Positions 18,273 through 26,342 of a DNA stretch of 50,320 nucleotides are shown in pieces; positions within the stretch are counted from its first letter, which is position 1; every line of letters starts with the position of its first letter. Below the pieces are notes generated by a model. That model searched no databases and was not told where the DNA came from. It saw only the letters and a program-made list of their open reading frames with translations. The translations under genes were made by a program, and so were the position numbers. The stretch lies in the NCBI GenBank assembly GCA_018241785.1, contig JAFEDF010000031.1, positions 1 to 50,320 on the forward strand, in the 5' to 3' direction. The stretch comes from Pseudomonadota bacterium. GTDB taxonomy: Bacteria; Pseudomonadota; Gammaproteobacteria; Burkholderiales; Casimicrobiaceae.

Positions 18273-19535
18273 ATGCTCGCGCGCCTCCACCGCCTCCTCG
18301 CCCGTCTCGGCCCCGGGCTCGTCACCGGCGCCGCCGACGACGACCCGAGCGGCATCGCGACCTACTCGCAGGCCGGTGCCCAGTTCGGCCTCGGCATGCT
18401 GTGGAGCGTGCTGCTGACGACGCCGCTGATGGTCGGCATCCAGGTGGTGAGCGCGCGCATCGGCCGCGTCACCGGACACGGCATCGCGCGCAACATCCGC
18501 GATCATTACTCGAAGCGACTGCTCATCTTCATCGTGGGCATCCTGCTCGTCGCGAACACGATCAACATCGCCGCCGACCTCGGCGCGATGGGCGAGGCGC
18601 TGCAGCTCGTCGTCGGCGGGCGGCCGCACGCCTATACGCTGGTGTTCGGCGTGCTGGTCGTGCTGATGCAGCTCTTCATCCCCTATCGGCGCCTCGCTCC
18701 GCTACTGAAGTGGCTGACGCTGTCGCTGTTCGCGTACGCAGCGGTGCTCCTCACGGTGAAGATACCGTGGGCGCAGCTCGTCACGGCGACGCTGATCCCT
18801 CCGGTGAAGCTGACGCGCGACTACCTGATGCTCCTCGTCGGCGTGCTCGGCACGACGATCAGCCCCTACCTCTTCTTCTGGCAGGCGTCGCAGGAGGTCG
18901 AGGAGCAGAGGATGGTGGCCGGCGAGCTGCCGCTGCGACACGCTCGGCTCGGCGCCCGCGAGCACCTGCGCAGGATCCGCATCGACACCTGGTTCGGCAT
19001 GGCGCTCTCGAACGCGATTGCGTTCTCGATCATGCTGACGACCGCCGTTACGCTCCACGACGCGGGGATCACCAGCATCCAGACGTCCGCCCAGGCCGCG
19101 CAGGCGCTGCGTCCGATCGCCGGGGATTTCGCATTCCTGCTGTTCGCATGGGGCATCATCGGCACCGGGCTTCTCGCGGTGCCGGTTCTCGCCGGCTCGG
19201 CGGCGTACGCGGTTGCCGAAGCGATGCAATGGCCGATCGGACTCGAGCTGCAGCCGCTCGAGGCGAAGGGGTTCTACGGCATCATCGCGCTTGCGACGCT
19301 TCTCGGCGCCGGCATCGACTTCACGCCGATCGACCCGATCAAGGCGCTCGTCTGGTCGGCGGTGCTGAACGGCATCGTCGCGGTGCCGATCATGGTCGTG
19401 ATGATGCGCATGGCGGTGCGCCCGGACATCATGGGCCCGTTCGTGATCAGGCCCAAGCTGAAGCGCCTCGGGTGGGCGGCGACCGCGTTCATGGCGGTGA
19501 CCGTCGCCGCGATGCTCGGGGCGTTCGCCGTGTAG
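18273..19535 (+). CDS. Nramp-related membrane transporter, atypical metal site
   Basis: 420 residues with about 11 membrane helices and the Nramp/LeuT-like layout. Helix 1 reads ADDDPSGIATYSQAG where classical Nramp has DPGN, so the metal-binding Asn is lost. Helix 6 reads TTISPYLFFWQAS where classical members have MPH, so the metal-binding Met and the His are lost. The conserved loop QASQEVEEQ remains. This subgroup is common in bacteria and is annotated as Nramp family, but Mn/Fe transport should not be assumed; Mg2+ or other substrates are possible. It stands alone between maeB and tRNA-Ser, with a TATACT -10-like box 64 bp upstream of the start. Confidence 0.8.
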   Translation: MLARLHRLLARLGPGLVTGAADDDPSGIATYSQAGAQFGLGMLWSVLLTTPLMVGIQVVSARIGRVTGHGIARNIRDHYSKRLLIFIVGILLVANTINIAADLGAMGEALQLVVGGRPHAYTLVFGVLVVLMQLFIPYRRLAPLLKWLTLSLFAYAAVLLTVKIPWAQLVTATLIPPVKLTRDYLMLLVGVLGTTISPYLFFWQASQEVEEQRMVAGELPLRHARLGAREHLRRIRIDTWFGMALSNAIAFSIMLTTAVTLHDAGITSIQTSAQAAQALRPIAGDFAFLLFAWGIIGTGLLAVPVLAGSAAYAVAEAMQWPIGLELQPLEAKGFYGIIALATLLGAGIDFTPIDPIKALVWSAVLNGIVAVPIMVVMMRMAVRPDIMGPFVIRPKLKRLGWAATAFMAVTVAAMLGAFAV

Positions 19536-19583
19536 CGGCACGGGAGACGGCATCGCGCCGGCCGCCGTTCGCAGGGGGCCGGG

Positions 19584-19589
19584 TAGAAT
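19584..19589 (+). promoter_or_regulatory. -10 box of tRNA-Ser
   Basis: TAGAAT lies 9 bases before the first tRNA base, a normal distance for a tRNA promoter with little leader. No convincing -35 box is visible. Confidence 0.45.
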
Positions 19590-19598
19590 GGCGACGCT

Positions 19599-19689
19599 GG
19601 AGGGATGGATGAGCGGTTTAAGTCGCACGCCTGGAAAGCGTGTTTAGGGTAACTCCCTAACGCGGGTTCGAATCCCGCTCCCTCCGCCA
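19599..19689 (+). tRNA. tRNA-Ser(GGA)
   Basis: A complete class II tRNA. Acceptor GGAGGGA pairs with TCCCTCC, the discriminator is G, and CCA is encoded at 19687-19689. The anticodon stem CACGC/GCGTG holds loop CTGGAAA with anticodon GGA at 19633-19635. A long variable arm (TTAGGG...TCCCTAA) identifies serine, and the T arm is GCGGG-TTCGAAT-CCCGC. Anticodon GGA reads UCC and UCU codons. Confidence 0.97.
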
Positions 19690-19806
19690 GTCCGACATCC
19701 TGTAACGTCCAAGATGGTCCGGTTCGGGTGCCATCTAACCTATGGAAGAGCTCCGAAGTGATAGCGTCGCTTGCGGGCGGGCAAACACCGTGAAGCGAGG
19801 ATCGTC

Positions 19807-19911
19807 ATGAAAAACGCGGCGGGAAGCCAGACGGATCGTATTGCGCTCGACCGACTGATTCGTGGATTCCAGATCTCGCGGATGATCGGTGTTGTCGCTG
19901 ATCTGACGCTA
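19807..19911 (+). pseudogene. 5' remnant of a methyltransferase-like gene
   Basis: An ATG with a good ribosome site (GCGAGGA) opens a frame of about 35 codons (DRLIRGFQISRMIGVVADL). This matches the start of SAM-dependent O-methyltransferases that have an N-terminal helical dimerisation domain. The frame then runs into the IS630 end and stops at the TGA of 19918-19920. The missing remainder is not found beyond the IS: the sequence there belongs to srkA on the other strand. The gene was therefore truncated before, or by a deletion connected with, the IS insertion. The family call is by resemblance only. Confidence 0.5.
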
Positions 19912-20994
19912 GTGTCGTGAGTTAGAAGTTCGCAGACAGAAGCGTTCGATGCTGGCCAAGATGTCGTCAGCGGACTTCGCCCACGCGAACGGTTTTGGAT
20001 CGACGTTGTAGTTGTCGAGATAGGTACGAATGGCATCTTCCAACTGGCGCGTCGATCGATGAGTGCCGCGACGGATCTGCTTGGTAGTGAGCGTCGCGAA
20101 CCAGCGTTCGACCTGGTTGAGCCAGGACGCCGAGGTCGGCGTGAAGTGCACATAGAAACGCGGATGCCGTGCGAACCAGGCACGCACTTTGGGCGTCTTG
20201 TGGGTGCCGTAGTTATCCATGACCAGATGCACGTCGAGCGCAGCCGGAACGTTCGCTTCGATGGTGCGCAGGAACTGCAGGAACTCGTTGCTGCGGTGCC
20301 GGCGATGCATCTGCCCGATGACTTCACCGGTGGCGATGTCCAACGCCGCAAACAGCGTGGTGGTGCCGTGCCGCTCGTAATCATGTGTGCGCCGCTCGGC
20401 GATGCCCGGCGCCAGCGGGAGCAGCGGCTGGGTGCGGTCGAGTGCCTGAATCTGGCTCTTCTCGTCCACGCACAGCACCATGGCTTTGGTCGGCGGATCC
20501 AGATACAGACCGACGATGTCGCGGGTCTTGGCAACGAACAACGGGTCGGTCGAGAGCTTGAACGTTTCCTGCCGATGCGGTTGCAGCCCGAAAGTTCGCC
20601 AGATCCGACTCACCGCGGTCTGCGACAGTCCGCTGGCCGCCGCCATCGTGCGCGTGCTCCAGTGCGTGGCATGACCCGGCCGCTGCTCCAGCGTCATCGC
20701 GATGACCCGGTCCACGCGCGCATCGTCGATGGTGCGCGGCGCTCCCGGACGGGGCGCGTCCAACAAGCCATCCAAGCGCTGTTCAACGAACCGGTTGCGC
20801 CACTTGGATACCGTCTGCGCCGTACAGCGCAGCCGTCTGGCGACCTGCCGATTCAACGCGCCTGCCGCACAATCGAGCACAATTTGCGAGCGCAGCGCCA
20901 ACGCCTGAGACGTCTTGCGTCGACGCGTCCACGCTTCCAGTTGTTCACGCTCGCTCACACTCAGTATCACTTGCGCTTTCGGTTTCCCAGCCAT
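19909..20994 (-). CDS. IS630 family DDE transposase
   Basis: 361 residues from an ATG at 20994 preceded by GAGGGGAG; the frame is open to 21054 but the upstream start has no such site. An N-terminal helix-turn-helix pair (about 30-135, [20 protein letters not shown]) is followed by the DDE catalytic domain: Asp177 in CVDEKSQ, Asp260 in [11 protein letters not shown] and Glu296 in WLNQVERWF. All three residues are present. Its TAG stop is completed by the TA target duplication and the next flanking base, so the end of the protein depends on the insertion site. Confidence 0.93.
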   Translation of the reverse strand: MAGKPKAQVILSVSEREQLEAWTRRRKTSQALALRSQIVLDCAAGALNRQVARRLRCTAQTVSKWRNRFVEQRLDGLLDAPRPGAPRTIDDARVDRVIAMTLEQRPGHATHWSTRTMAAASGLSQTAVSRIWRTFGLQPHRQETFKLSTDPLFVAKTRDIVGLYLDPPTKAMVLCVDEKSQIQALDRTQPLLPLAPGIAERRTHDYERHGTTTLFAALDIATGEVIGQMHRRHRSNEFLQFLRTIEANVPAALDVHLVMDNYGTHKTPKVRAWFARHPRFYVHFTPTSASWLNQVERWFATLTTKQIRRGTHRSTRQLEDAIRTYLDNYNVDPKPFAWAKSADDILASIERFCLRTSNSRH

Positions 20995-21075
20995 CGCTCC
21001 CCTCACTGTCTCGATGACAGTAACTGGAGACAGCAAGGAGACGAAATGATTCAACGAATTAGTAACTCACGACAC
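19912..21075. mobile_element. IS630-type insertion sequence, complete
   Basis: 1164 bp bounded by inverted repeats whose first 13 bases are identical (GTGTCGTGAGTTA), with imperfect similarity for about 12 more. It is flanked on both sides by TA (19910-19911 and 21076-21077), the target duplication expected of the IS630/Tc1 group. It carries one leftward DDE transposase gene. The GC content is visibly lower than that of the neighbours. Both ends are intact and the transposase is uninterrupted, so it may be active. It sits exactly at the stop codon of srkA. Confidence 0.9.
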
Positions 21076-22070
21076 TAGACGTCGGCAGGGGCGAGCGGGG
21101 GCTCGTCCATCAGCGCGACCTGCTCGCGCAGCTCGAGGATCCGGTCCTGCCAGTAGCGCTCGGTGTTGAACCACGGAAACGCTGCGGGAAAGGCGGGGTC
21201 GTCCCAGCGGCGCGCGATCCACGCTGAATAGTGGATGAGCCGCAGCGTGCGCAGCGCTTCGACGAGTGCCAACTCGCGCCGGTCGAAATCGCGGAACGAG
21301 CGGTAGCCGCGCAGGAGCGCCGCGAGCTGCGCCTCCATCGATGCCCGGTCGCCCGCGAGGAGCATCCACAGGTCCTGCACCGCAGGGCCCATCCGCGCGT
21401 CGTCGAAATCGACGAAGTGCGCGCCGGCGTCGGTCCACAGCACGTTGCCGCCGTGGCAATCGCCGTGCAGGCGCAGCGTCGCGAAGGGCGCCGCGGCGGC
21501 GAACACCTCGCGCACAGCCGCGAGAGCGAGATCGACGATCTGCGTCCACGCCGCGCGCAGGTCGGCGGGGAGAAACCCGTGCTCGACGAGGTATGCGCGC
21601 GACTCGTCGCCGAACGACTCGACGTCGAGCGCAGGCCGCACGGCGAACGCGCGCGCCGCGCCGACCGTGTGAAGACGGGCGAGGAAGCGCCCGAGCGCCT
21701 CGAGGACGTCCGCGCGCTCGAGTTCGGGGGCCCTGCCTCCGTGCCTCGGGAACACCGCGTAGCGGAAGCCGCCGTAGGTGAACAGGCGCGCGCCGCCGAG
21801 TTCGAGCGGAGGCACCGAAGGCACGCCCGCGTCGGCGAGCTCGACGGTGAACTGGTGCTCCTCGACGATCTGTGCGTCGCTCCAGCGGGCGGGGCGATAG
21901 AACTTGACGACGACCGGCGGCGCATCGTCGCGCCACGCCTGGTAGACGCGGTTCTCGAAGCTGTTGAGGGCGAGGAGGCGTCCGTCGCCGCGGATGCCGA
22001 CAGCGTCGAGCGCGTCGAGGACGAGGTCGGGCGTAAGTCCGCTGAACGGCGGGGGACGATCGGTGGGCAC
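21075..22070 (-). CDS. srkA: Stress response serine/threonine kinase SrkA (YihE/RdoA)
   Basis: 331 residues from a GTG at 22070, close to the 328 of the E. coli protein. An aminoglycoside-phosphotransferase-like fold is seen: Lys56 in VVVKFYRP, catalytic Asp204 in LHGDCHGGN with Asn209, and metal ligand Asp221 in FVDFDDARMGP. The C-terminus ends normally (DEPPLAPADV). The stop TAG is formed by the TA at 21077-21076 and the last IS base; without the IS the flanking sequence would also give TAG, so the protein is unchanged. Known SrkA counters cell-envelope and oxidative stress death pathways. It is divergent from the M20 peptidase gene. Confidence 0.88.
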   Translation of the reverse strand: MPTDRPPPFSGLTPDLVLDALDAVGIRGDGRLLALNSFENRVYQAWRDDAPPVVVKFYRPARWSDAQIVEEHQFTVELADAGVPSVPPLELGGARLFTYGGFRYAVFPRHGGRAPELERADVLEALGRFLARLHTVGAARAFAVRPALDVESFGDESRAYLVEHGFLPADLRAAWTQIVDLALAAVREVFAAAAPFATLRLHGDCHGGNVLWTDAGAHFVDFDDARMGPAVQDLWMLLAGDRASMEAQLAALLRGYRSFRDFDRRELALVEALRTLRLIHYSAWIARRWDDPAFPAAFPWFNTERYWQDRILELREQVALMDEPPLAPADV

Positions 22071-22118
22071 ACATGATTCTACGTCTGGCGTCGCGTGCAG
22101 CGGATCGGCGGTCGCGCG

Positions 22119-22132
22119 CGGCGAATTCGCCG
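22119..22132. promoter_or_regulatory. 14-bp palindrome, candidate operator (srkA side)
   Basis: CGGCGAATTCGCCG is perfectly symmetric and lies in the 153-bp gap between divergent srkA and the M20 peptidase gene, 49 bp from the srkA start. Confidence 0.35.
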
Positions 22133-22151
22133 TCGGATGCGACGGACCTCC

Positions 22152-22165
22152 CGTCACGCGTGACG
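22152..22165. promoter_or_regulatory. 14-bp palindrome, candidate operator (peptidase side)
   Basis: CGTCACGCGTGACG is perfectly symmetric. Its centre is 33 bp (about three helical turns) from the other palindrome in the same gap, and it lies 58 bp before the peptidase start. Confidence 0.35.
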
Positions 22166-22223
22166 TCGGCCGGTGCTCGGCATTTGCTATCGTCGCGCTT
22201 TTCGAGCCATGGGAGCCGCACCG

Positions 22224-23642
22224 ATGGGCACGCCGGTGATCGCCGCCGAACGCATCGCAGACCAGTGGGACAGCGACATCGTTCCGCGCCTCGTGGAATA
22301 CGTCAGCATTCCGGCGAAGTCGCCGCACTTCGATCCCGCGTGGGAGGCGCACGGCCACCTCGAGAGGGTGGTGCGCCTTGCCGAGACGTGGGTGCGCGCG
22401 CAGCCGGTGCGCGGGCTCGAAGTCGAGATCGTGCGCATTCCGGGGCGCACGCCGCTGCTGCTGTTTGCGACCGGCGGGGCCGGCGAGCGGACGGTGCTGC
22501 TCTACGGCCACCTCGACAAGCAACCGGAGATGACCGGCTGGCGCGCCGGCGGCGGGCCATGGGTGCCGCTCGTCGAAGGCGAGAAGCTCTATGGCCGCGG
22601 CGCGGCGGACGACGGCTACGCGGTGTTCGCGGCTCTTTCGGCGATCGCAGCGCTCGACGCGGCGAACGTCCCGCACGCGCGCTGCGTCGGGCTGATCGAG
22701 GCCTGCGAGGAGAGCGGAAGCTACGACCTGCCGGCCTATCTCGCGCTGCTGAAGCCGCGTCTTGGCAACGTCGATCTCGTCGTCGGCCTCGACTCGGGCT
22801 GCGGCGATTACGAGCGATTGTGGATGACGACGTCGCTGCGCGGCCTCGCTGCAGGCACGCTGAAGGTCGAAGTGCTGACCGAAGGCGTGCACTCGGGTGA
22901 CGCGAGCGGCGTCGTTCCATCGTCGTTCAGGATCGCGCGGAGGCTCGTCGAGCGCCTCGAGGATTCGGCCAACGGCTGGATCCTGCCGTCGGCGTTCCAT
23001 GCGCGAATTCCCGTCGAGCGCGTCGAGCAGGCGGGCCAGGCCGCAGCGATTCTCGGCGAGACGGTGTTTCGCAAGTACCCGTTCGCCGGCGGCACGCGCC
23101 CGATGGTCGGCGACGGCGGCGAGGCGCTCCTCAACCGCACCTGGCGTCCCGCGCTGTCGACGATCGGAGCCGATGGACTGCCGCCGATCGAGAGCGCCGG
23201 CAACGTGCTGCGTCCGTCGACGTCGCTCAAGCTGTCGCTGCGGCTGCCCCCGACCGTCGACGGGAATTCGGCGGCGGCCGCAATGAAGGCGACGCTGGAA
23301 GCTGATCCGCCGCACGGCGCCTCCGTCACCTTCACCGCCGAGCAGGGTGCGACGGGGTGGAACGCGCCGCCCACCGCACCGTGGCTCGCGGCGGCCATCG
23401 ACGCCGCGTCGAAGTCGCGCTACGGCAAGCCGGCGGCGGCGATGGGGGAGGGAGGCACGATCCCGTTCATGGCAATGCTCGGCGAATACTTTCCCGACGC
23501 CCAGTTCCTGATCACCGGCGTCCTCGGGCCACACTCGAACGCGCACGGGCCGAACGAGTTCCTGCACATCGGCTACGCGAAGCGCCTCACTGCGTGTGTC
23601 GCCGACGTGCTCGCCGCCCACGCCGCGACGGGCGGCTCTTGA
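22224..23642 (+). CDS. M20 family metallopeptidase (dipeptidase-like)
   Basis: 472 residues. The ATG at 22224 is preferred over 22209 because GGGAG at 22211-22215 sits 8 bases before it. Zinc ligands and catalytic residues of the M20 family are visible: His96 and Asp98 in YGHLDKQP, Asp129/130 in GRGAADDG, Glu162 and Glu163 in EACEESGS, Asp190 in GLDSG, and a C-terminal His in GPHSNAHGPNE. A lid/dimerisation domain lies in between (about 205-345). Known relatives are cytosolic dipeptidases and deacylases; the substrate cannot be read here. Its stop codon lies inside the -35 box of the following lexA promoter. Confidence 0.88.
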   Translation: MGTPVIAAERIADQWDSDIVPRLVEYVSIPAKSPHFDPAWEAHGHLERVVRLAETWVRAQPVRGLEVEIVRIPGRTPLLLFATGGAGERTVLLYGHLDKQPEMTGWRAGGGPWVPLVEGEKLYGRGAADDGYAVFAALSAIAALDAANVPHARCVGLIEACEESGSYDLPAYLALLKPRLGNVDLVVGLDSGCGDYERLWMTTSLRGLAAGTLKVEVLTEGVHSGDASGVVPSSFRIARRLVERLEDSANGWILPSAFHARIPVERVEQAGQAAAILGETVFRKYPFAGGTRPMVGDGGEALLNRTWRPALSTIGADGLPPIESAGNVLRPSTSLKLSLRLPPTVDGNSAAAAMKATLEADPPHGASVTFTAEQGATGWNAPPTAPWLAAAIDAASKSRYGKPAAAMGEGGTIPFMAMLGEYFPDAQFLITGVLGPHSNAHGPNEFLHIGYAKRLTACVADVLAAHAATGGS

Positions 23643-23667
23643 CGTACGAACGGTCGTTCACTATGCT
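23639..23667 (+). promoter_or_regulatory. lexA promoter (TTGACG-N17-TATGCT)
   Basis: The -35 TTGACG (23639-23644) and -10 TATGCT (23662-23667) have ideal 17-bp spacing. The -35 overlaps the TGA of the M20 peptidase. Transcription should begin at about 23674, the A of the lexA ATG, so a leaderless mRNA is predicted. No Shine-Dalgarno is visible, in agreement. Confidence 0.7.
23648..23659. promoter_or_regulatory. LexA operator 1, GAAC-N4-GTTC in promoter spacer
   Basis: GAACGGTCGTTC lies between -35 and -10. Apart from the two central bases the arms are symmetric. The form GAAC-N4-GTTC is that of Gram-positive SOS boxes rather than the CTGT-N8-ACAG form of enteric LexA. Confidence 0.65.
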
Positions 23668-23673
23668 CGTCCG

Positions 23674-24249
23674 ATGTCGAACGATCGTTCCTACCTGGGC
23701 ATTCTGCAGGATTACTACTCGACGCACCGGACGCTGCCGTCGTATGCGTCGATCGGGCGGCTCCTCGGCCTGAGGTCGAAGTCTTCGGTCGCCGCGATGG
23801 TCGCGCGGCTGAAGCTTGCCGGCTATCTCGAATCGACGCCCGACAAGCGCCTCGCGCCGTCGAAGCGTTTCTTCGGGCGGCCGATCGCCACCGGTTCCGT
23901 TCGCGCCGGGCTGCCCGATCCGGTCGACGACGGCCAGTCCGACACCGTCACCCTCGATGATTACCTGATCGAGCGGCCGTCGCAGACCGTTCTCGTGCGC
24001 GTCAAGGGTGATTCGATGCAGGACGCCGGCATTCTCGACGGCGATCTCGTCGTCGTCGAGAAGCGCGCGTCTGCGCAGCGCGGCGACATCGTCGTCGCGA
24101 TCGTCGACAACCAGTTCACGCTGAAGCGGCTCGACCTCGAAGGCGGTGCCTTCGTCCTCAAGCCCGAGAATCGCGCCTACCCGGTGATCCGCCCCGAAGG
24201 CGGGCTCGAGATTTTCGGCGTGATGGTCGGGCTGGTCCGCAAGCTCTGA
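23674..24249 (+). CDS. lexA: LexA-type SOS repressor
   Basis: 191 residues. A winged helix domain (about 1-70, SYASIGRLLGLRSKSSVAAM) is joined to an S24 peptidase domain. The self-cleavage pair is Ala78-Gly79 (SVRAGLPDP), the catalytic serine is Ser114 in GDSMQDAGI, and the lysine is Lys151 in FTLKRLDL. The Ser-Lys distance of 37 matches E. coli LexA. The DNA-binding helix differs from enteric LexA, which fits the unusual operators at its own promoter. It probably represses itself and is relieved by RecA-stimulated cleavage. It may be a second, divergent LexA of the genome; that cannot be judged from this window. No imuA/imuB genes are adjacent. Confidence 0.85.
   Translation: MSNDRSYLGILQDYYSTHRTLPSYASIGRLLGLRSKSSVAAMVARLKLAGYLESTPDKRLAPSKRFFGRPIATGSVRAGLPDPVDDGQSDTVTLDDYLIERPSQTVLVRVKGDSMQDAGILDGDLVVVEKRASAQRGDIVVAIVDNQFTLKRLDLEGGAFVLKPENRAYPVIRPEGGLEIFGVMVGLVRKL
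23679..23690. promoter_or_regulatory. LexA operator 2, GAAC-N4-GTTC in first codons
   Basis: GAACGATCGTTC is a perfect 12-bp palindrome starting at the sixth base of the lexA gene. Its centre is 31 bp from that of operator 1, three helical turns, so two dimers would bind the same DNA face around the transcription start. Confidence 0.65.
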
Positions 24250-24257
24250 CCCCGCCG

Positions 24258-26342
24258 TTACGCGAGCGCCACCTCGACGAGGCAATCGTAGAAGGTCGGG
24301 CCGTGGCCGAGGTCGGTCGGGGCTGGACTCGTCACCGCATTGGCGTTCTCGCCTCCCGGCGCGAGCTTCTTCCACCACACCGACGGCGCGACGACGACGC
24401 CGCGGCGCGCGCGCTCGGACACTCGCGCGCGAGCGAGGAACCCCCCGCGGTCGTTGAACACGCGCACCGAAGCCCCGCTCTCGATGCCGCGCACTGCGGC
24501 ATCGCCGGGATGGATGTCGAGCCTCGGCATCGGCTCCTCGGCGAGCGAGGCGGGCAGGTTCGCGAACGACGAGTTGAGGAAGTTGCGCAGCGGCGGCGAG
24601 ATGAAGGCAAGCGGGTAGCGCGCCGCGAGTTCGGGGTTCGACGCCACCGATTCGTACGGTGCGACGAAATCGGGGAGGGGGTCCTCGCCCATCGCCGCGA
24701 GCCGCATCGAATGGAACTCGCACCTTCCTGACGGCGTCGGAAAGTTTCCGTGGGCGAACGGGGCCCACGGCTTCGGCACCTGCAGGCGCGCCCAGCCGGC
24801 CGACTTCAGCATCTCCCATGCGAGGCCGGCGACGCGAGGATCGCCGTTCCTGAGCGCCTGCCGCGCGAGGTCGTCGTCGCTGTCGCGAAAGCACGGCTCA
24901 TCGAAGCCCATCCTCGCGGCGAGCCTTCGAAACACCTCGGTGTTCGGCAGCGCCTCGAAGAGCGGCGCGATCGCCGCGTTGTTCGCCTGCACGCACAGGT
25001 GGCCGTACGACGTGTGGAGGTCGGTCTGCTCGAGCTGGGTGGTCGCCGGCAGCAGGATGTCGGCGTAATCGGCGGTGTCGGTGCGAAAGATCTCGTGCAC
25101 GACGCAGAAGAGGTCCTCGCGTGCGAAGCCGGCCGCGACCCGCGACCCATGCGGTGCGACGGCGACCGGGTTGGAGTTGTAGACGTAGATCGCCCGCACC
25201 GGCGGATCGTCGAGCTCGGCGAGAGCGTCGCCGATCGTCGACATGTTGATCGTTCGCGGCGACCCGCGGATCAGGTCGGGCCGTTCGAGCGCCTGCGAGT
25301 CGACCGGATACGTGCCCGATGACGACAGCAGCGCCCCTCCCGCGGGATCGCGCCAGGCGCCGACGAGAGCCGGCAGGCAGGCAATCGCACGCACCGCGTT
25401 GGCGCCGCCGTGCACGCGCTGCACGCCGTAATTGAGGCGGATCGCGGCCGGACGGATGGTGCCGTAGTCGCGAGCGAGCTCGACGACGTCCTCGGCGGCA
25501 ATGCCGCAGGTGCGCGCGACGCGCTCGGGCGGCCATTGCGCGGCCCGTGCGGCGAGCGCGTCGTAGCCTTGCGTGTAGCGCTCGACGTAGTCGCGGTCGA
25601 CGAGGTTCCCGGCGATCAGCACGTGCATCAGTCCGAAGGCGAGCGCCGCATCGGTGCCTGGCAGGAGCGCGACGTGCCGATGGCACTTCTCGGCGGTGGC
25701 GCTGCGGTAGGGGTCGATCGCGACGAGCTTCGCGCCGCGGCGCTTCGCTTCCTGTGCGCGCGTCCAGAAGTGCAGGTTGGAAGTGATCGAGTTGCTGCCC
25801 CAGATCAAGATCAGGCGGCTGTTCTCGAACTCCTCGACGTCCATGCCCATCGACGCGCCGACGACGGCGGTCCAGCCGGCTTTCCCGGCAACCGAGCAGA
25901 TCGTCCGTTCGAGGAGCGACGCCCCCAGCCGGTGGAAGAAGCGCCGGTCCATCGATGAGCCCTGCACGAGGCCCATCGTTCCAAAGTAGCTGTATGGAAG
26001 AATCGCCTGCGGCCCGTCGGGCGAATCCGCAATCGAGCGAAAGCGTGCGGCGATCTCGTCCAGCGCCTCGTCCCAGCCGATGCGCGCGAAACGCCCGTCG
26101 CCTTTGCGTCCGATGCGGCGCATCGGATAGCGGACGCGTTCGGGCGAGTAGGTGCGGTCGAGGTAGCGCGCAACCTTCGTGCACAGCACGCCGGAAGTCG
26201 GTGGATGGTCGGGCGCGCCGCGGATCTCGACCGCGCGGCCATCCTCGACCGCGACCAGCATCGCGCAGGCGTCGGGGCAATCGTGCGGGCATGCGGCACG
26301 CACGACGCGACGTCCGCCGCACACCGGATCATCGGGGGGCAT
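24258..26342 (-). CDS. Molybdopterin (bis-MGD) oxidoreductase with 4Fe-4S site
   Basis: 694 residues. The N-terminal iron-sulfur motif is complete: Cys18, Cys22, Cys26 and Cys54 (ACPHDCPDAC and GVLCTK). DMSO-reductase family blocks follow: LILIWGSNSITSNLH, KLVAIDPYRSATA, YNSNPVAVAP, ADILLPATTQLEQTD and the C-terminal MGD-binding domain (GDAAVRGIESGASVRVFNDRGG). No twin-arginine signal is seen, so it is probably cytoplasmic. No electron-transfer or membrane subunits are adjacent, so partner and substrate are unknown. It converges with lexA (8 bp apart) and is divergent from the aldo/keto reductase. A Cys in ERTICSVAGKAGW lies where the metal ligand might be. Confidence 0.85.
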   Translation of the reverse strand: MPPDDPVCGGRRVVRAACPHDCPDACAMLVAVEDGRAVEIRGAPDHPPTSGVLCTKVARYLDRTYSPERVRYPMRRIGRKGDGRFARIGWDEALDEIAARFRSIADSPDGPQAILPYSYFGTMGLVQGSSMDRRFFHRLGASLLERTICSVAGKAGWTAVVGASMGMDVEEFENSRLILIWGSNSITSNLHFWTRAQEAKRRGAKLVAIDPYRSATAEKCHRHVALLPGTDAALAFGLMHVLIAGNLVDRDYVERYTQGYDALAARAAQWPPERVARTCGIAAEDVVELARDYGTIRPAAIRLNYGVQRVHGGANAVRAIACLPALVGAWRDPAGGALLSSSGTYPVDSQALERPDLIRGSPRTINMSTIGDALAELDDPPVRAIYVYNSNPVAVAPHGSRVAAGFAREDLFCVVHEIFRTDTADYADILLPATTQLEQTDLHTSYGHLCVQANNAAIAPLFEALPNTEVFRRLAARMGFDEPCFRDSDDDLARQALRNGDPRVAGLAWEMLKSAGWARLQVPKPWAPFAHGNFPTPSGRCEFHSMRLAAMGEDPLPDFVAPYESVASNPELAARYPLAFISPPLRNFLNSSFANLPASLAEEPMPRLDIHPGDAAVRGIESGASVRVFNDRGGFLARARVSERARRGVVVAPSVWWKKLAPGGENANAVTSPAPTDLGHGPTFYDCLVEVALA

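Noticed and set aside
19560..21080. Integrative island or prophage at tRNA-Ser
   Set aside because: No integrase, phage gene or tRNA 3'-end duplication was seen; only an IS and a gene remnant.
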